Shown in pieces: positions 37,003 to 47,734 of a stretch of 64,000 bases of DNA. The position numbers and the translations under genes were made by a program. The notes under the pieces were generated by a model that was given only the letters and a program-made list of their open reading frames with translations, was not told where the DNA came from and did no database searches. The stretch is from Homarus americanus. Lineage: Eukaryota; Arthropoda; Malacostraca; Decapoda; Nephropidae. The stretch is taken from contig NW_024727757.1 in NCBI RefSeq assembly GCF_018991925.1, positions 107,001 to 171,000 on the forward strand, written 5' to 3'. Positions within the stretch are counted from its first letter, which is position 1. Every line of letters starts with the position of its first letter.

Positions 37003-37266
37003 ATGGAAGGACAACCACCTGAAGAAACGACCAAATTTCAGTGAGACTGAAGTATGCGCCATGGTGTGTGAAGTCGCCAAGAGAAAGAAAATAATTTTAG
37101 GGAAATTGGACTCGAGATGTACAATCAAATATAAGAATCATGCCAGGTAAGAAGTAGTAAAGGCAGTGAATGTTGTGGCTCATACCCAACAATGTTGTTG
37201 AGAGGTCAGGCGGAAGTTTTCTGATTTACCTGTAAGCGTTAAGAAAAAACAGAACAACAGTGCTTG
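37003..37266 (+). pseudogene. MYB/SANT-like DNA-binding domain gene, exon 1 (decayed)
   Basis: From about 37025 the frame reads KRPNFSETEVCAMVCEVAKR, then KKIILGKLDSRCTIKYKNHAR, VVKAVNVVA and EVRRKFSDLPVSVKKK. This is the pattern of MYB/SANT-like domains (as in NAIF1-like and PIF/Harbinger accessory proteins). The likely initiator ATG at 37003 (MEGQPPEE) is one frame away. In-frame stops at 37147-37149 and near 37199 interrupt the domain. In such elements this protein binds DNA and helps import the transposase; here it is not functional. Confidence 0.75.
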
Positions 37267-38295
37267 ACAGAGACGTGACCGATCGCCCGGGCGGCTAGCG
37301 AGCCGATCAGTGGCGAAGAGGATAAAAGTAAAAAGTAAAAGTAAGATAATAAATATACTGGTGGAACAGGTAAGTCATAATATTGTTAGCCTAGGATATT
37401 GATTGCCACTCTGAAACAAACTTAACTCTTTTTTTCTGAGGCTTGCTACGATTTGGGGTAGTTGTAAACTCAAGGAAGTAGTGTATGGTGGCTCTTCATC
37501 GTGAATTGATACACATATTTTCCTTATATGAGCACATTCATTAAAAGAAACATCGTTCTTCGAAGTTTGCCGTGTGAATAAATAGTAAAAACTGTACCGC
37601 CGATAAATGAACCCAAAGGCTTGTCGGTATTACTGCTAATAATTGCCCCACAGTTTTTGGATTTTCTTAATAAACCTATCATATAGTTGAGACACTTTCA
37701 AGACACTAATCATTGTGTCGTAAATGACATGGAACAGAGATATTTAATATTCTTCTGGGTGGTCCAGGGTGGCCGTAATGAAGTTAGGTTAGGTAGGTTT
37801 GGTTACTGTTATAAACAACATATTAGTAATTACTTATACGTTATTTTTTACGGTAATGAAGGTCATAATATGTGGCTTACCATAGAATTCCTCATCTTTT
37901 TTTTATGTCGTTAATTTTGAGTCATCAAATGATTTAAATTCATATTTGGTCAACATTAATATGCAAATCTTACTTTTTTAGGCTTATAGGCAAGGATGTT
38001 CTATCTTATGAGTTTACAACTAATACAGGTTGAAAAATTCTGGCTGCTATTATTATTTTTGACGTATTTTACCATTTATTGTTTGTTACAGTAAATCTAT
38101 TTAACTTTTGACATAGATAAAGGAGAATTTGGGGGCTACAGCTACAATGATAGGTTAGGTTATAATGTTTGGAACTATTTCAATAGATTCCTTTCTAACA
38201 CAGTAGTGTACATATAACATAGTTGTGTACAGTGTATGTAACGACAGCTCACAGTAAGAAAGTTTTTATTGTTGATGTTTATTTTTCTCTTGAAG

Positions 38296-38422
38296 GAGGT
38301 GGCCCCCAAATTGAAAATACCCTGTACGTGCACTGCAATTGATGAAGCAGTTCTTCAACTCTTAGATCCAGCCTTTATACATGGGATTCCAGCGATTTTG
38401 GAAAGTGAAGAACTTATTGATG
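38296..38422 (+). pseudogene. MYB-like gene, putative exon 2
   Basis: A segment reading PKLKIPCTCTAIDEAVLQLL, then DPAFIHGIPAILESEELIDG, preceded by a pyrimidine-rich acceptor (CTCTTGAAG) and followed by a donor-like GGTAACT. The GGTGGCCCCC start in another frame resembles the Gly/Pro linker that usually follows the MYB domain, and the acidic ID..VL..LDP..IHGI pattern resembles the C-terminal part of these accessory proteins. Assignment is inference from pattern. Confidence 0.5.
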
Positions 38423-38706
38423 GTAACTCACTCAACATACTTTTCCAACCCTCTGATATATTTTGTTCTTTTCTGCCCTTGTTTTTATTTCCAAAAATAC
38501 TTTTGGTACCATTTTCACTAATGCTCGGCGGTATGTTTGTTTGATTTATGGTTTGGACAGATGGTGGGGTGTGGGACGGACTGAGTGGCGGTATGTTATA
38601 GTTAAGAATCGATCTGTAATATTGATGGAACTTGTATGTTTATGTGTTTTGATTTGTGCCTAGTATACGGACTTTTGATCGGGCTATTAAATACATTTCT
38701 TTCCAG

Positions 38707-38849
38707 GAGAAGAAAGAGAACAAACCCCAGGACCCCCAGGACCTAGGTTTACGGCTATTCATTCCAGCGAGGAATCTATGTTTAGGACCGTTCAAGAGAA
38801 AGAGGATTCTCTAACCATCTTGCTGACTGAGGATATACACACTTGTTAA
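38707..38849 (+). pseudogene. MYB-like gene, putative last exon
   Basis: Follows a strong acceptor (TTTCTTTCCAG at 38706). One frame reads FTAIHSSEESMFRTVQEKED and on to a stop at 38847-38849. Acidic/serine-rich tail compatible with the end of the MYB-like protein; no domain recognised. Confidence 0.4.
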
Positions 38850-41128
38850 CTAATAACATGTGTTGCAGTGCTACTAGGATAATGTTTACCCAGGTTTTGG
38901 GTAAAAGTTCATACTACAATCAAATGTATAGCTTTGAAAACAGACTCATGTACTTATTTTTATTTTTTAAAGGTTCCTTTATTTTGTAATACGTAGTTAA
39001 TTTCCAGCTCAACCTGTTTTATTGATTTGTTTGTAATTTTTTAATGTATGATTCAAGTAGGTTGAAACAGAAATAATGGTGCAAATTCACCTATATAAAT
39101 TTGCTCAAGGATATATACATACTTTATTTTCCTATATAAACTGTTTATCTTATGAAGGTAAAAGAAAGCCATTTATTTTCTGTATTTTCTATAAAGAAGT
39201 TTATTTTATTATGTACAGTATATTGAAAATAAAAGTTAATTCAATGTATGCTTTATTAGCATTACCTCTGTATACTACAATAAAAAATAGGCCTAGAATA
39301 GAAGGGTTATGCCTGAGAAAAATTACGGCCTTAAGGTTTTGCCTGGCATTAGGGTTAAAATACTTAAAAATGCACAGCGTGTTAAAATCTCTGTACTCAT
39401 TTAAAAATGAATAAAATTGTTCAGTATGAAAGTAAATAAGAGTGTTAAGAGCATTTAAAAGACATCCTCTTGCCTCTTGTCTGTCACATACTCGCATTTG
39501 AAACTGCTGTCTGGTAGGAACAGCAGCATTCTCAGGAGCCGTAGAGTCTTTTGACCTGTGTTCATTTTCTTAGTTAGTAATATCTCCGTTAGCCGGAATC
39601 CCTGAAACCCGGAACTTTTTGAAAGCCGTAATTAATTCCCAAAGCATGATTTTGCAGTAAACTTATGGCTTAGGAAATGACTTTCAAAGGGGCACATTTT
39701 CCTGAAAATTATGAGAAAAGGTTCCCAGATAACCGAGAAAATTCCGGAGATGGGGGATATATTTCTGGGTTCGAGAGATGATGTAATGGGCAATTTCAGG
39801 AACTACCGAGAACATTTTTCCATTACCATAAACATTCGGGGGACGAGGGATATTTTCTTGATTTGAGATAATCGTCTCGTTAACGGGAAAACTCTCATTC
39901 AGGAAGTGCTCTTCACCAAATGTTCCGGCTAACAGAGATCTCACAGTATTTGGTGTTTTACCCATAATAGAATTTGGGTAAATAACCACGGGCCTAATGT
40001 TGGCCTGTGACAAGACACATAAGCTATAATAAGATAGCCTTATTTTGGGCAAATTCAAATAAATTGGTTAATGATAGCATAGCCTTGCCTAATCTAAATG
40101 ACAAATCACTTCTCTTAAATTACTCATTTAGCCTAGACCCTGGTGTTTTCCTTTCAATGTTTGGGTCATTTGGTCTGAATTGTCTTCAAGTTCATACAAA
40201 AAACAACAATTTCAAACCTGAAAATATATCCGATTAGCCGTAAATTTTCTTAAATTAATACTCTACCCTATGATACTGTTCATGGAAAGTCTGGAACTAG
40301 GCCTAAGGAAGCTGCTAGACAAAGTGTCTCACTGACAGCCTGACACTCACCAAAAAAAACCATGTACACATTCTCTAACCTAACTTAACATACCATAACA
40401 TAACATAACATAACCAAACCAAATCAAATCTAACCTATAACCTATTGGTATAATTTCTTATTTAAATATTCCTCATGTTCTAACTAAATTAAGTAGGCCC
40501 CACGTTTAAACATTTATTTGCCTTAGACTGAAAAAGCAGTTTTATATGCCCCTATTAATCAAGTTAATTGCAATCCATATTTTACGCCTATTATCATTTA
40601 ATTTTGGCTAACATTTAGAGCTTTCATGTTATCATAAGCCATATACATAAGAAAATAGGGCAAGGCTATTGGTTGCATATTAGAAAAACAGGCGAAGTCT
40701 AGCCAGGAATGTTCACTTGACCTCATATTTGGCTTTTATTACTGAGGGGTATTTACGGCTATACAACATTAATAAGTTCTATCTGCAACTCAGTCATAAA
40801 ACATATTTTTACCCTAAGTGTGAACAATACAAACCTTCTGTTTTGGTACAAAATACTTTATAATTAGTAAGACGACAAAAGATGCGTCTCTTCCAAACTG
40901 CGACAAATACGAACACTCAAGCCTCTTATTATCGCAACAAAAATTTTACGAAAAAGACAAAGTGAAATATTATATTTCAGTATGTTGATGTACAAAACAT
41001 TTTCTTCATTATTCTATGATAAAACAAATCTAACAAGCATTATTACAACATATATTAATTATTATGTTTTATACAATCGGGAATTAGCGATTACTACATC
41101 CTGGTTGAGAGTGTTACAGCACCTCAGG
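38850..41128. other. Transposon interior without recognisable transposase
   Basis: AT-rich sequence. The minus-strand open frame at 39684-40058 (124 residues) and others here show no DDE, helix-turn-helix or other domain I recognise. CATAACATAACATAAC tandem at about 40391-40415. Confidence 0.45.
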
Positions 41129-41298
41129 AGCTGGTGTAAGTTATGCGCTAGATTATGAGTTAACTTACGGAGTTCGATGTCAAATATTTGTTTTGAGTAT
41201 ACCATCTGAGTTTTGAGTATACCGATCTGAGACTGTAAGTCCAGTTACGGGGTACACAAAGACATACAGTCCCATAAATGTTTTTGGGTATCCGGCCC
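41129..41298 (-). repeat. Right terminal inverted region
   Basis: Ends ...GGGTATCCGGCCC at 41298. A TATACTCAAAAC-like unit is duplicated (about 41195 and 41213 on the minus strand), and the inner block CTCCGTAAGTTAACTCATAA matches the left arm. Confidence 0.75.
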
Positions 41299-41851
41299 CA
41301 GGTGTTAGGTACTGTAGGATAATTATGACAAGAGGGGAGGTGAGGAACAGCGCAGGTGTGAACAGGGTATGAAGTGAGGTGAGGTGGGGTGAGGTGTGGG
41401 GGAGTAGCAGTGCAGGTGTGAACAGGGTCAGGTAGAGGTGGGAGGGGGGATGGGGGACACACTACACTACGAGGTGTTGGTGTGGCGTCTCCCCTCTCAC
41501 TATAAACACCATCAACATTAAGTTAACCCAAGCGTAGTACTGTAGGTCATCCTGTGTACATCAACCGGTAGAAACTTCTGAATTTACATCCCAAAACCTT
41601 TCATAAATTCTGGCTCTTCTCGTCCACCTTTGGTTTTATCTGGAGCGTAAAATAACTTTCGTAAATTATCACCCAGCTTAGGGCAGTCAATAAGACATTA
41701 ATAATTGATAAACATCTCCCTTTGTTATTGCCCTTTATCAGCTCAAGTTAATCGTTCGTAATAGGGTGTACATCAAAGAGGGAGGGAATTTTTAATGGTA
41801 AAACTGTGGGTTATTTAGATGATGTTCCAGAGGGAGGGAGGGAGAGAGGTG
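41299..41851. other. Gene-free stretch with short G-rich tandem
   Basis: GCAGGTGTGAACAGGGT occurs twice (about 41350 and 41413) amid GGTGAGGT units. Otherwise nothing recognised. Confidence 0.5.
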
Positions 41852-41912
41852 TGTGTGTGTGTGTGTGTGTGGGTGTGTGTGTGTGGGTGTGTGTGTGTGT
41901 GTGTGTGTGTGT
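41852..41912. repeat. (GT)n microsatellite with GGGTGT interruptions
   Basis: About 30 GT units. Confidence 0.93.
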
Positions 41913-42144
41913 TGTTTTTTGTGGTCGTAAGGTGACTGCGACACCCAACAATCTCCACATAACCTATTAGTCTGAACTGTGTTTTTTTTTTATGTAGTTT
42001 AATTCCAAGTCATGTACGAAGCCGCCATCTGTTTAACCTTGATTAATATTCTCTCCTTATTTTTATTTATTTTATCTGTTCATCCACACGTTCTTATTCT
42101 TGTTGATTTCTTTTTCTCCAACATCCACTGTGACGTTACTCCTT

Positions 42145-42240
42145 CGTTGTCCTCCTCCTCCTCCTCCTCCTCCTCCTGCTCCTCCTCTGTCTCCTCCTCC
42201 TCCTCTTCCTCCTCCTCCTCCTCCTCCTCCTCCTCTTCAA
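42145..42240. repeat. (CTC)n microsatellite
   Basis: About 30 CTC units with CTG and TCT interruptions; poly-Ser and poly-Pro artefact frames. Confidence 0.93.
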
Positions 42241-42299
42241 CTACGTCGTTCGTCTTCGCGGTTTTCTCTTACCTTGTTGTATTCTCTCTTTTATCGCCT

Positions 42300-42432
42300 A
42301 TCTTGCCACCCCACTCACCCGACTGGCCATCCCACTCACCCGACTGGCCACCCTACTCAAACCGACTGGCCACCCCACTCACCCGACTGGCCACCCCACT
42401 CATCTCCTGACTGGCCATCCCACTCACCCATA
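42300..42432. repeat. ACTCACCCGACTGGCCACCC tandem repeats
   Basis: About six copies of a roughly 20-bp unit. Confidence 0.88.
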
Positions 42433-42513
42433 TTCTCCTTAACAATCTCATTAACTATTGTATTCTTACCAAACAATATCAGTGTTTTTGAACTGGAATA
42501 TTCCCTATCTCTA

Positions 42514-42652
<139 letters not shown>

Positions 42653-42959
42653 GTACCCATTAGTTATTTGACACTCTTGCTCCAGTATACTCACAACACA
42701 ACACACCTTCAGACACACACACTTTAAATCTTCGTTTACGGAGATAACGTCACTACTAAGCACTTAATATTCTCGTCATTATTTCATATCATTTCATTTA
42801 TCATTACAACAACACCACAGCTACAGTTACAAGTGAAATGTAGAGAGTTTTTTTTTTTAATGAGAGTTACAGTTTATCTTCCCTTGAGTCAGTATAGTTT
42901 GTGTTATATAGTGAAAACAGGATGTAAAGGAATATATATTTAGTTCAACTCGTGTTAGA
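42653..42959. other. Gene-free stretch
   Basis: Unique AT-rich sequence; nothing recognised. Confidence 0.5.
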
Positions 42960-43697
42960 AAATTATGTTTAAGGACCCGTAAGTTGTTTTTAAAGTCCTG
43001 TGAGTTATGATTAGATTAAAGACCTGCAAGCTATGTTAAAAGACCTATAAGTTAAGTTTAAAGATCTAATAGTTATGTTTCCTGTAAGTTATGTTTAAAG
43101 ATCTGTAAGTTATGTTTCCTGTAAGTTATGTTTAAAGATCTGTAAGTTATGTTTCCTGTAAGTTATGTTTAAAGATCTGTAAGCTATGTTTCCTGTAAAT
43201 TATGTTTCCTGTAAGTTATGTTTAAAGATCTGTAAGTTATGTTTCCTGTAAGTTATGTTTAAAGATCTGTAAGTTATGTTTCCTGTATGTCAAGTTTAAA
43301 GATCTGTAAGTTATGTTTCCTGTAAGTTATGTTTAAAGATCTGTAAGTTATGTTTCCTGTAAGTTATGATTAAAGATCTGTAAGTTATGTTTCCTGTAAG
43401 TTATGATTAAAGATCTGTAAGTTAAATTTCCTGTAAGTTATGTTTAAAGATCTGTAAGTTATATTTCCTGTAAGTTATGATTAAAGATCTGTAAGTTATG
43501 TTTCCTGTAAGTTATGAATAATGATCTGTAAGTTATGTTTCCTGTAAGTTATGTTTAAAGATCTGTAAGATATGTTTCCTGTAAGTTATGTTTCCTGTAA
43601 GTTATGTTTAAAGATCTGTAAGATATGTTTCCTGTAAGTTATGTTTAAAGATCTGTAAGTTATGTTTCCTGCAAGTTATGTTTAAAGACCGTGTAAG
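42960..43697. repeat. Dimeric 37-bp minisatellite (TAAGTTATGTTTAAAGATCTG / TAAGTTATGTTTCCTG)
   Basis: Two related monomers alternate: TTTAAAGATCTG-type (21 bp) and TTTCCTG-type (16 bp), both starting TAAGTTATG. About 18 dimers. The first few copies (42960-43080) are more divergent and lack alternation. Confidence 0.93.
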
Positions 43698-43864
43698 TGT
43701 AAAATATAACCCTCCCCCCGTCCCTTCTTGGTCAATACTCGAGACGGACACTTGGTGAGTACGGTAAACACACCCAAAGAATATTACTCTTCCCTCTGTG
43801 TAACTCGTTGGTATTCAAGGCCAGTCTCACTACCCGCCTTTTGTTTCCCTGAGTGTATTTCATG
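43698..43864. other. Short unique stretch between two arrays
   Basis: Nothing recognised beyond a donor-like GGTGAGTAC at 43753. Confidence 0.4.
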
Positions 43865-44860
43865 GTCGACTCCCACCCTCTTCAGTACGGTCTCCATCCC
43901 TCTTCAGTACGGTCTTCATCCCTCTTCGCTACGGTCTCCATCCCTCTTCACTACGGCCTCCATCCCTCTTCACTAGTCTCCATCCCTCTTCAGTTCGGTC
44001 TCCATCCCTCTTCAGATTCGGTCTCCATCCCTCTTCAGTACGGTCTCCATCCCTCTTCACTACGGTCTCCATCCCTCTTCACTACGGTCTCGAATCCCTC
44101 TTCTTTGCGGTCTCCATCCCTCTTCAATACGATCTCCATCCATCCCTCTTCAGTGCGGTTTCCATCCCTCTTCATTACGGTCTCCATCCCTCTTCATTAC
44201 GGTCTCCAACCTCTTCATTAGTCTCCATCCCTCTTCAGTACGGTCTCCATCCCTCTTCATTACGGTCTCCAATCCTCTTCACTAGTCTCCATCCTTCTTC
44301 ATTACAGTCTCCATCCCTCTTCATTACAGTCTCCATCCCTCTTCAGTACGGTCTCCATCCCTCTTCATTACGGTCTCCATCCCTCTTCATACATCTCCAT
44401 CCCTCTTTCATTACAGTCTCCATCCCTCTTCAGTACGGTCTCCATCCCTCTTCATTACGGTCTCCAATCCTCTTCACTAGTCTCCATCCTTCTTCATTAC
44501 AGTCTCCATCCCTCTTCAGTATGGTTTCCATCCCTCATTACAGTCTCCATCCCTCTTCATTACAGTCTCCATCCCTCTTCATTACAGTCTCCACCTCCAT
44601 TCATTACAGTCTCCATCCCTCTTCATTACGGTCTCCAATCCTCTTCACTAGTCTCCATCCTTCTTCATTACAGTCTCCATCCCTCTTCAGTATGGTTTCC
44701 ATCCCTCTTCATTACAGTCTCCATCCCTCTTCATTACAGTCTCCATCCCTCTTCATTACAGTCTCCATCCCTCTTCATTACAGTCTCCATCCCTCTTCAT
44801 TACGGTCTCCATCCCTCTTCATTACAGTCTCCATCCCTCTTCATTACGGTCTCCATCCTA
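43865..44860. repeat. 0.99-kb array of 22-bp minisatellite (core TCCATCCCTCTTCATTACGG)
   Basis: About 45 copies with CAGTACGG, CATTACGG and CATTACAG variants and short-unit forms (CACTAGTCTCC). The variant series AATCCTCTTCACTAGTCTCC recurs at 44271, 44465 and 44637, indicating block duplications. Confidence 0.95.
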
Positions 44861-45135
44861 ATCAGAATATGAAGAAATAAAAGGGAAAATCAGGAAAAAA
44901 AATGATGCAGCCAACATGAGGAGTCTTATGAGATTTGACCTAATGAACAGAAGTATTATAATTCCCTCTACTGGGATTCGTCAATTAGACTATCCGTTAG
45001 ATGATGAAGTATACATTGTATTCTCCTGTAGACGACCTGTATATAGGGTGAAAGTACAGTTATTGTGAATAAACTTAAGAGATAAAACACTTTGTATACG
45101 GTGGTTACTGTTTTAGTTTTGTGGAAGAGTATTCC
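44861..45135. other. Short gene-free stretch
   Basis: Nothing recognised. Confidence 0.45.
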
Positions 45136-45255
45136 CGTCCCGCCCCGCCCCGCCCCGCCCCGCCCCGCCCCGCCCCGCCCCGCCCCGCCCCGCCCCGTTC
45201 CGTCCCTTCCCATCCCGTTCCTTCCCATCCTGCCCCTTCTCATCCTGCCCCGTCC
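45136..45255. repeat. (CCCCG)n pentanucleotide array with degenerate right flank
   Basis: About 13 perfect CCCCG/CGCCC units (45136-45198), then CCGTTCC and CATCC variants. The minus strand reads (GGGGC)n. Confidence 0.95.
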
Positions 45256-45659
45256 CGTCCAGATGTTCACTCAATCACACTGCAAAGTAACACGGATAAA
45301 ACCATCATAAAAATGCAAAAGTCAGAAAGTTGATTGATCCTTTAATCGAACGAAGAAAAAAACCGATTAACATTATAGAAGTATCAGCTGTGTTCTTAAG
45401 GAGATAACAAAGAGGAAGAAAACGTAGATGAAGAAAAAAAGGAATAAATTTATGTACCGAATGAAAACGTCCATCTCCGTTTGTTATCTTGTCTCAACAA
45501 ACGCCACGTAATATGTATAGATAAGTTGAGCATCATGTTCAGACACGCAACATCATATTTAGATGACCCCGGATAAACACTTGTCTCATGTTCTTAAAAA
45601 TTTTAGCCTCAGATCTTGATTATTACCAAACATGTACCCCTGTCACACCTTGCACAAAA
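45256..45659. other. Gene-free stretch
   Basis: AT-rich, nothing recognised. Confidence 0.5.
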
Positions 45660-45905
45660 TTCGGTTATCCGTGGTTACCCGGACAAATAAAGTTCATATC
45701 CGGATACTCATAACTTCATTTCCGAAAAACTAGCATCAGATCCGGACAAACTTATATCCTATCCGGACAAAACAGAGCTTCATATCAGGACAAACTTAGC
45801 GTCCTATCCGGACAAACGAAGCTCTGTACCCGACAAACGAAGCTCTGTACCCGGACAAACGAAGCTCTGTACCCGGACAAACGAAGCTTCGTACCCGGAC
45901 AGGTA
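45660..45905. repeat. 22-bp minisatellite (core CCGGACAAACGAAGCTCTGT)
   Basis: Divergent copies on the left (TATCCGGACAAA with TTCATAT), four near-identical copies at 45808-45900. Confidence 0.9.
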
Positions 45906-46757
45906 AATGGTTTAGTTTCTATCTGAGAGTGAGAGCAAGAGATGAAAGGCGACGTCGGAATGTAACAGACCAGACCAACACCGGGTAACTCAAAGATCAA
46001 CACTGGTGTCTGAGGTTGTAATGTATAAGAGGCGATAAGTTTAATGAGCGAGCGAACACGTAATGGTGAAGTAGTTTTATGTGATGATAACTCAGGGGGG
46101 GAATAGAGAGATAAAAGCAACAGTAAATTATACGAATAAATGTTTATGCTGTGATAATTTTATAGGAGTGGATGTATGAGCGATGGGTAAGGCCGATAAG
46201 AGGCGTGTCGGTGATGCATTTAGGCAAACACCGCCAATTGTTTACAACCTGTCCTTTAAAACATCATCATTCGCCTCTCACTGATCGATATTTTGGCGAA
46301 CACGACGAAAAATATCCCTTCCAGCCCGTAACAAAGCTAAGCCAAGGAGGCCACAATCTACCCATTGGTAAGCCGTGATAGAGGGAGGTACAGTTACATA
46401 TCCAATTACAGGATGCACATCAGAGGAACAGGTGATGTGTCTTATACGCTGCACTCCAGGGAGGCGTCTGCTCACACTGGAAACTTGAGCTTGTTATCTG
46501 GTGCATCGTGACTAGTTAATAGCTGGTAATAAACAGCGGTGGAGGTGCCCGCCATCCCTCACTCGGGGGGCACACACAGCGTTTTCTTTCTTTCATACCC
46601 ACCTGCCCATTTTCTTTGCGTCTTCAGCTGCTCGTTTTCTTTGTCCTTCGCCTGCCTATCTTCTTACATCCCCCGTTACTACCCCCTTCCCTTTTTATCA
46701 CACTGTTCTTGTCTCCTCATTCAGTTCCATGTTTTCTTCATATCCTCCAAACACCCA
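45906..46757. other. Gene-free stretch
   Basis: Unique sequence, becoming pyrimidine-rich after 46570. No gene recognised. Confidence 0.5.
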
Positions 46758-46880
<123 letters not shown>

Positions 46881-47703
46881 TAACTCGATTTACTCCTCCT
46901 TCTCCATCTGCTTGTTTTCAATCGCTTTCTGCCTCTTGTCTGAATCGAGATACTGGTTATTTTTTCTTATCAACTAATACTTGTTTTACACACTGCTTCC
47001 TGTTTCTTGATGATAATATTACCCATTGTTTTTGTTATGGTTTATTTTCGGTCCATAATTGGCTCTATCCTATATCCAGTTATCCATATTCTCTAATTTC
47101 TTTATCCAGTTTTTCATTATTTCTCACCATGCGCCCATTTTTTATTCATTTCATCATTTTATATCTTCATCTGCCCCATTTCAATTTCTCTTTACCATTT
47201 TTTTATAGTTCTCAGTTATTTTCTTTCTCCACGCTACATGTATTACGTAAACTAACAATCTTTAACACTACCTGACTTTATTTCTCTGTAACAGTTTTTT
47301 TTTCTCGAAATTATCACATTTTCTTGCATTATTTCTCTTAACCATTTTTTTTTTTTGTCATTCGTATTAAAGTTTCATGTGTACATTTTTTCGTCGTTTC
47401 TACTTTCTTTACTTCATTTTGCTGCTTCTTTCTTCTTTTTCCTCTTTCTTCTCCTTTCTTCTCCTTCCTTCTTCTTGTTGTGTGTCTTTATCAGCCGACG
47501 TGTACACCATTATCACATTGTGTATTTCACCAGTAGTTGTCATGTACACGCTGGCAGCAGGTAATGTGTACACGTCATCAGTACGTAATGTATACACACC
47601 ACCAGTAGGTAATGTGTACACATCCCCATGAATCGCTTTTCTAACGTGAGTAATTATTCCCTCTTGTACCATGGAAGTTTTGTGTGTGTGTGTGTGTGTG
47701 CGC

Positions 47704-47734
<31 letters not shown>

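Larger units (their letters stand above)
36697..41298. mobile_element. DNA-transposon-like element with inverted ends and a MYB/SANT-like gene (PIF/Harbinger-like)
   Basis: The left end reads GGGCCGGATACTCAAAA; the right end, read inverted from 41298, is GGGCCGGATACCCAAAA. Similarity weakens but returns about 140 bp inside, where CCGTAAGTTA...CATAA...CTAG is shared (about 36822-36845 and 41170-41145), so the inverted arms are about 150 bp. The interior holds a decayed MYB/SANT-like gene of the type that accompanies the DDE transposase in PIF/Harbinger elements. I could not recognise a transposase in either strand of 38850-41100. No convincing 3-bp target duplication is visible. Confidence 0.72.

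Noticed and set aside
39684..40058. 124-residue minus-strand frame inside the transposon as a transposase
   Set aside because: No DDE-type motif or DNA-binding domain visible.
43728..44880. Ser/Leu/His-rich frames across the 22-bp array
   Set aside because: Translation of tandem repeats.
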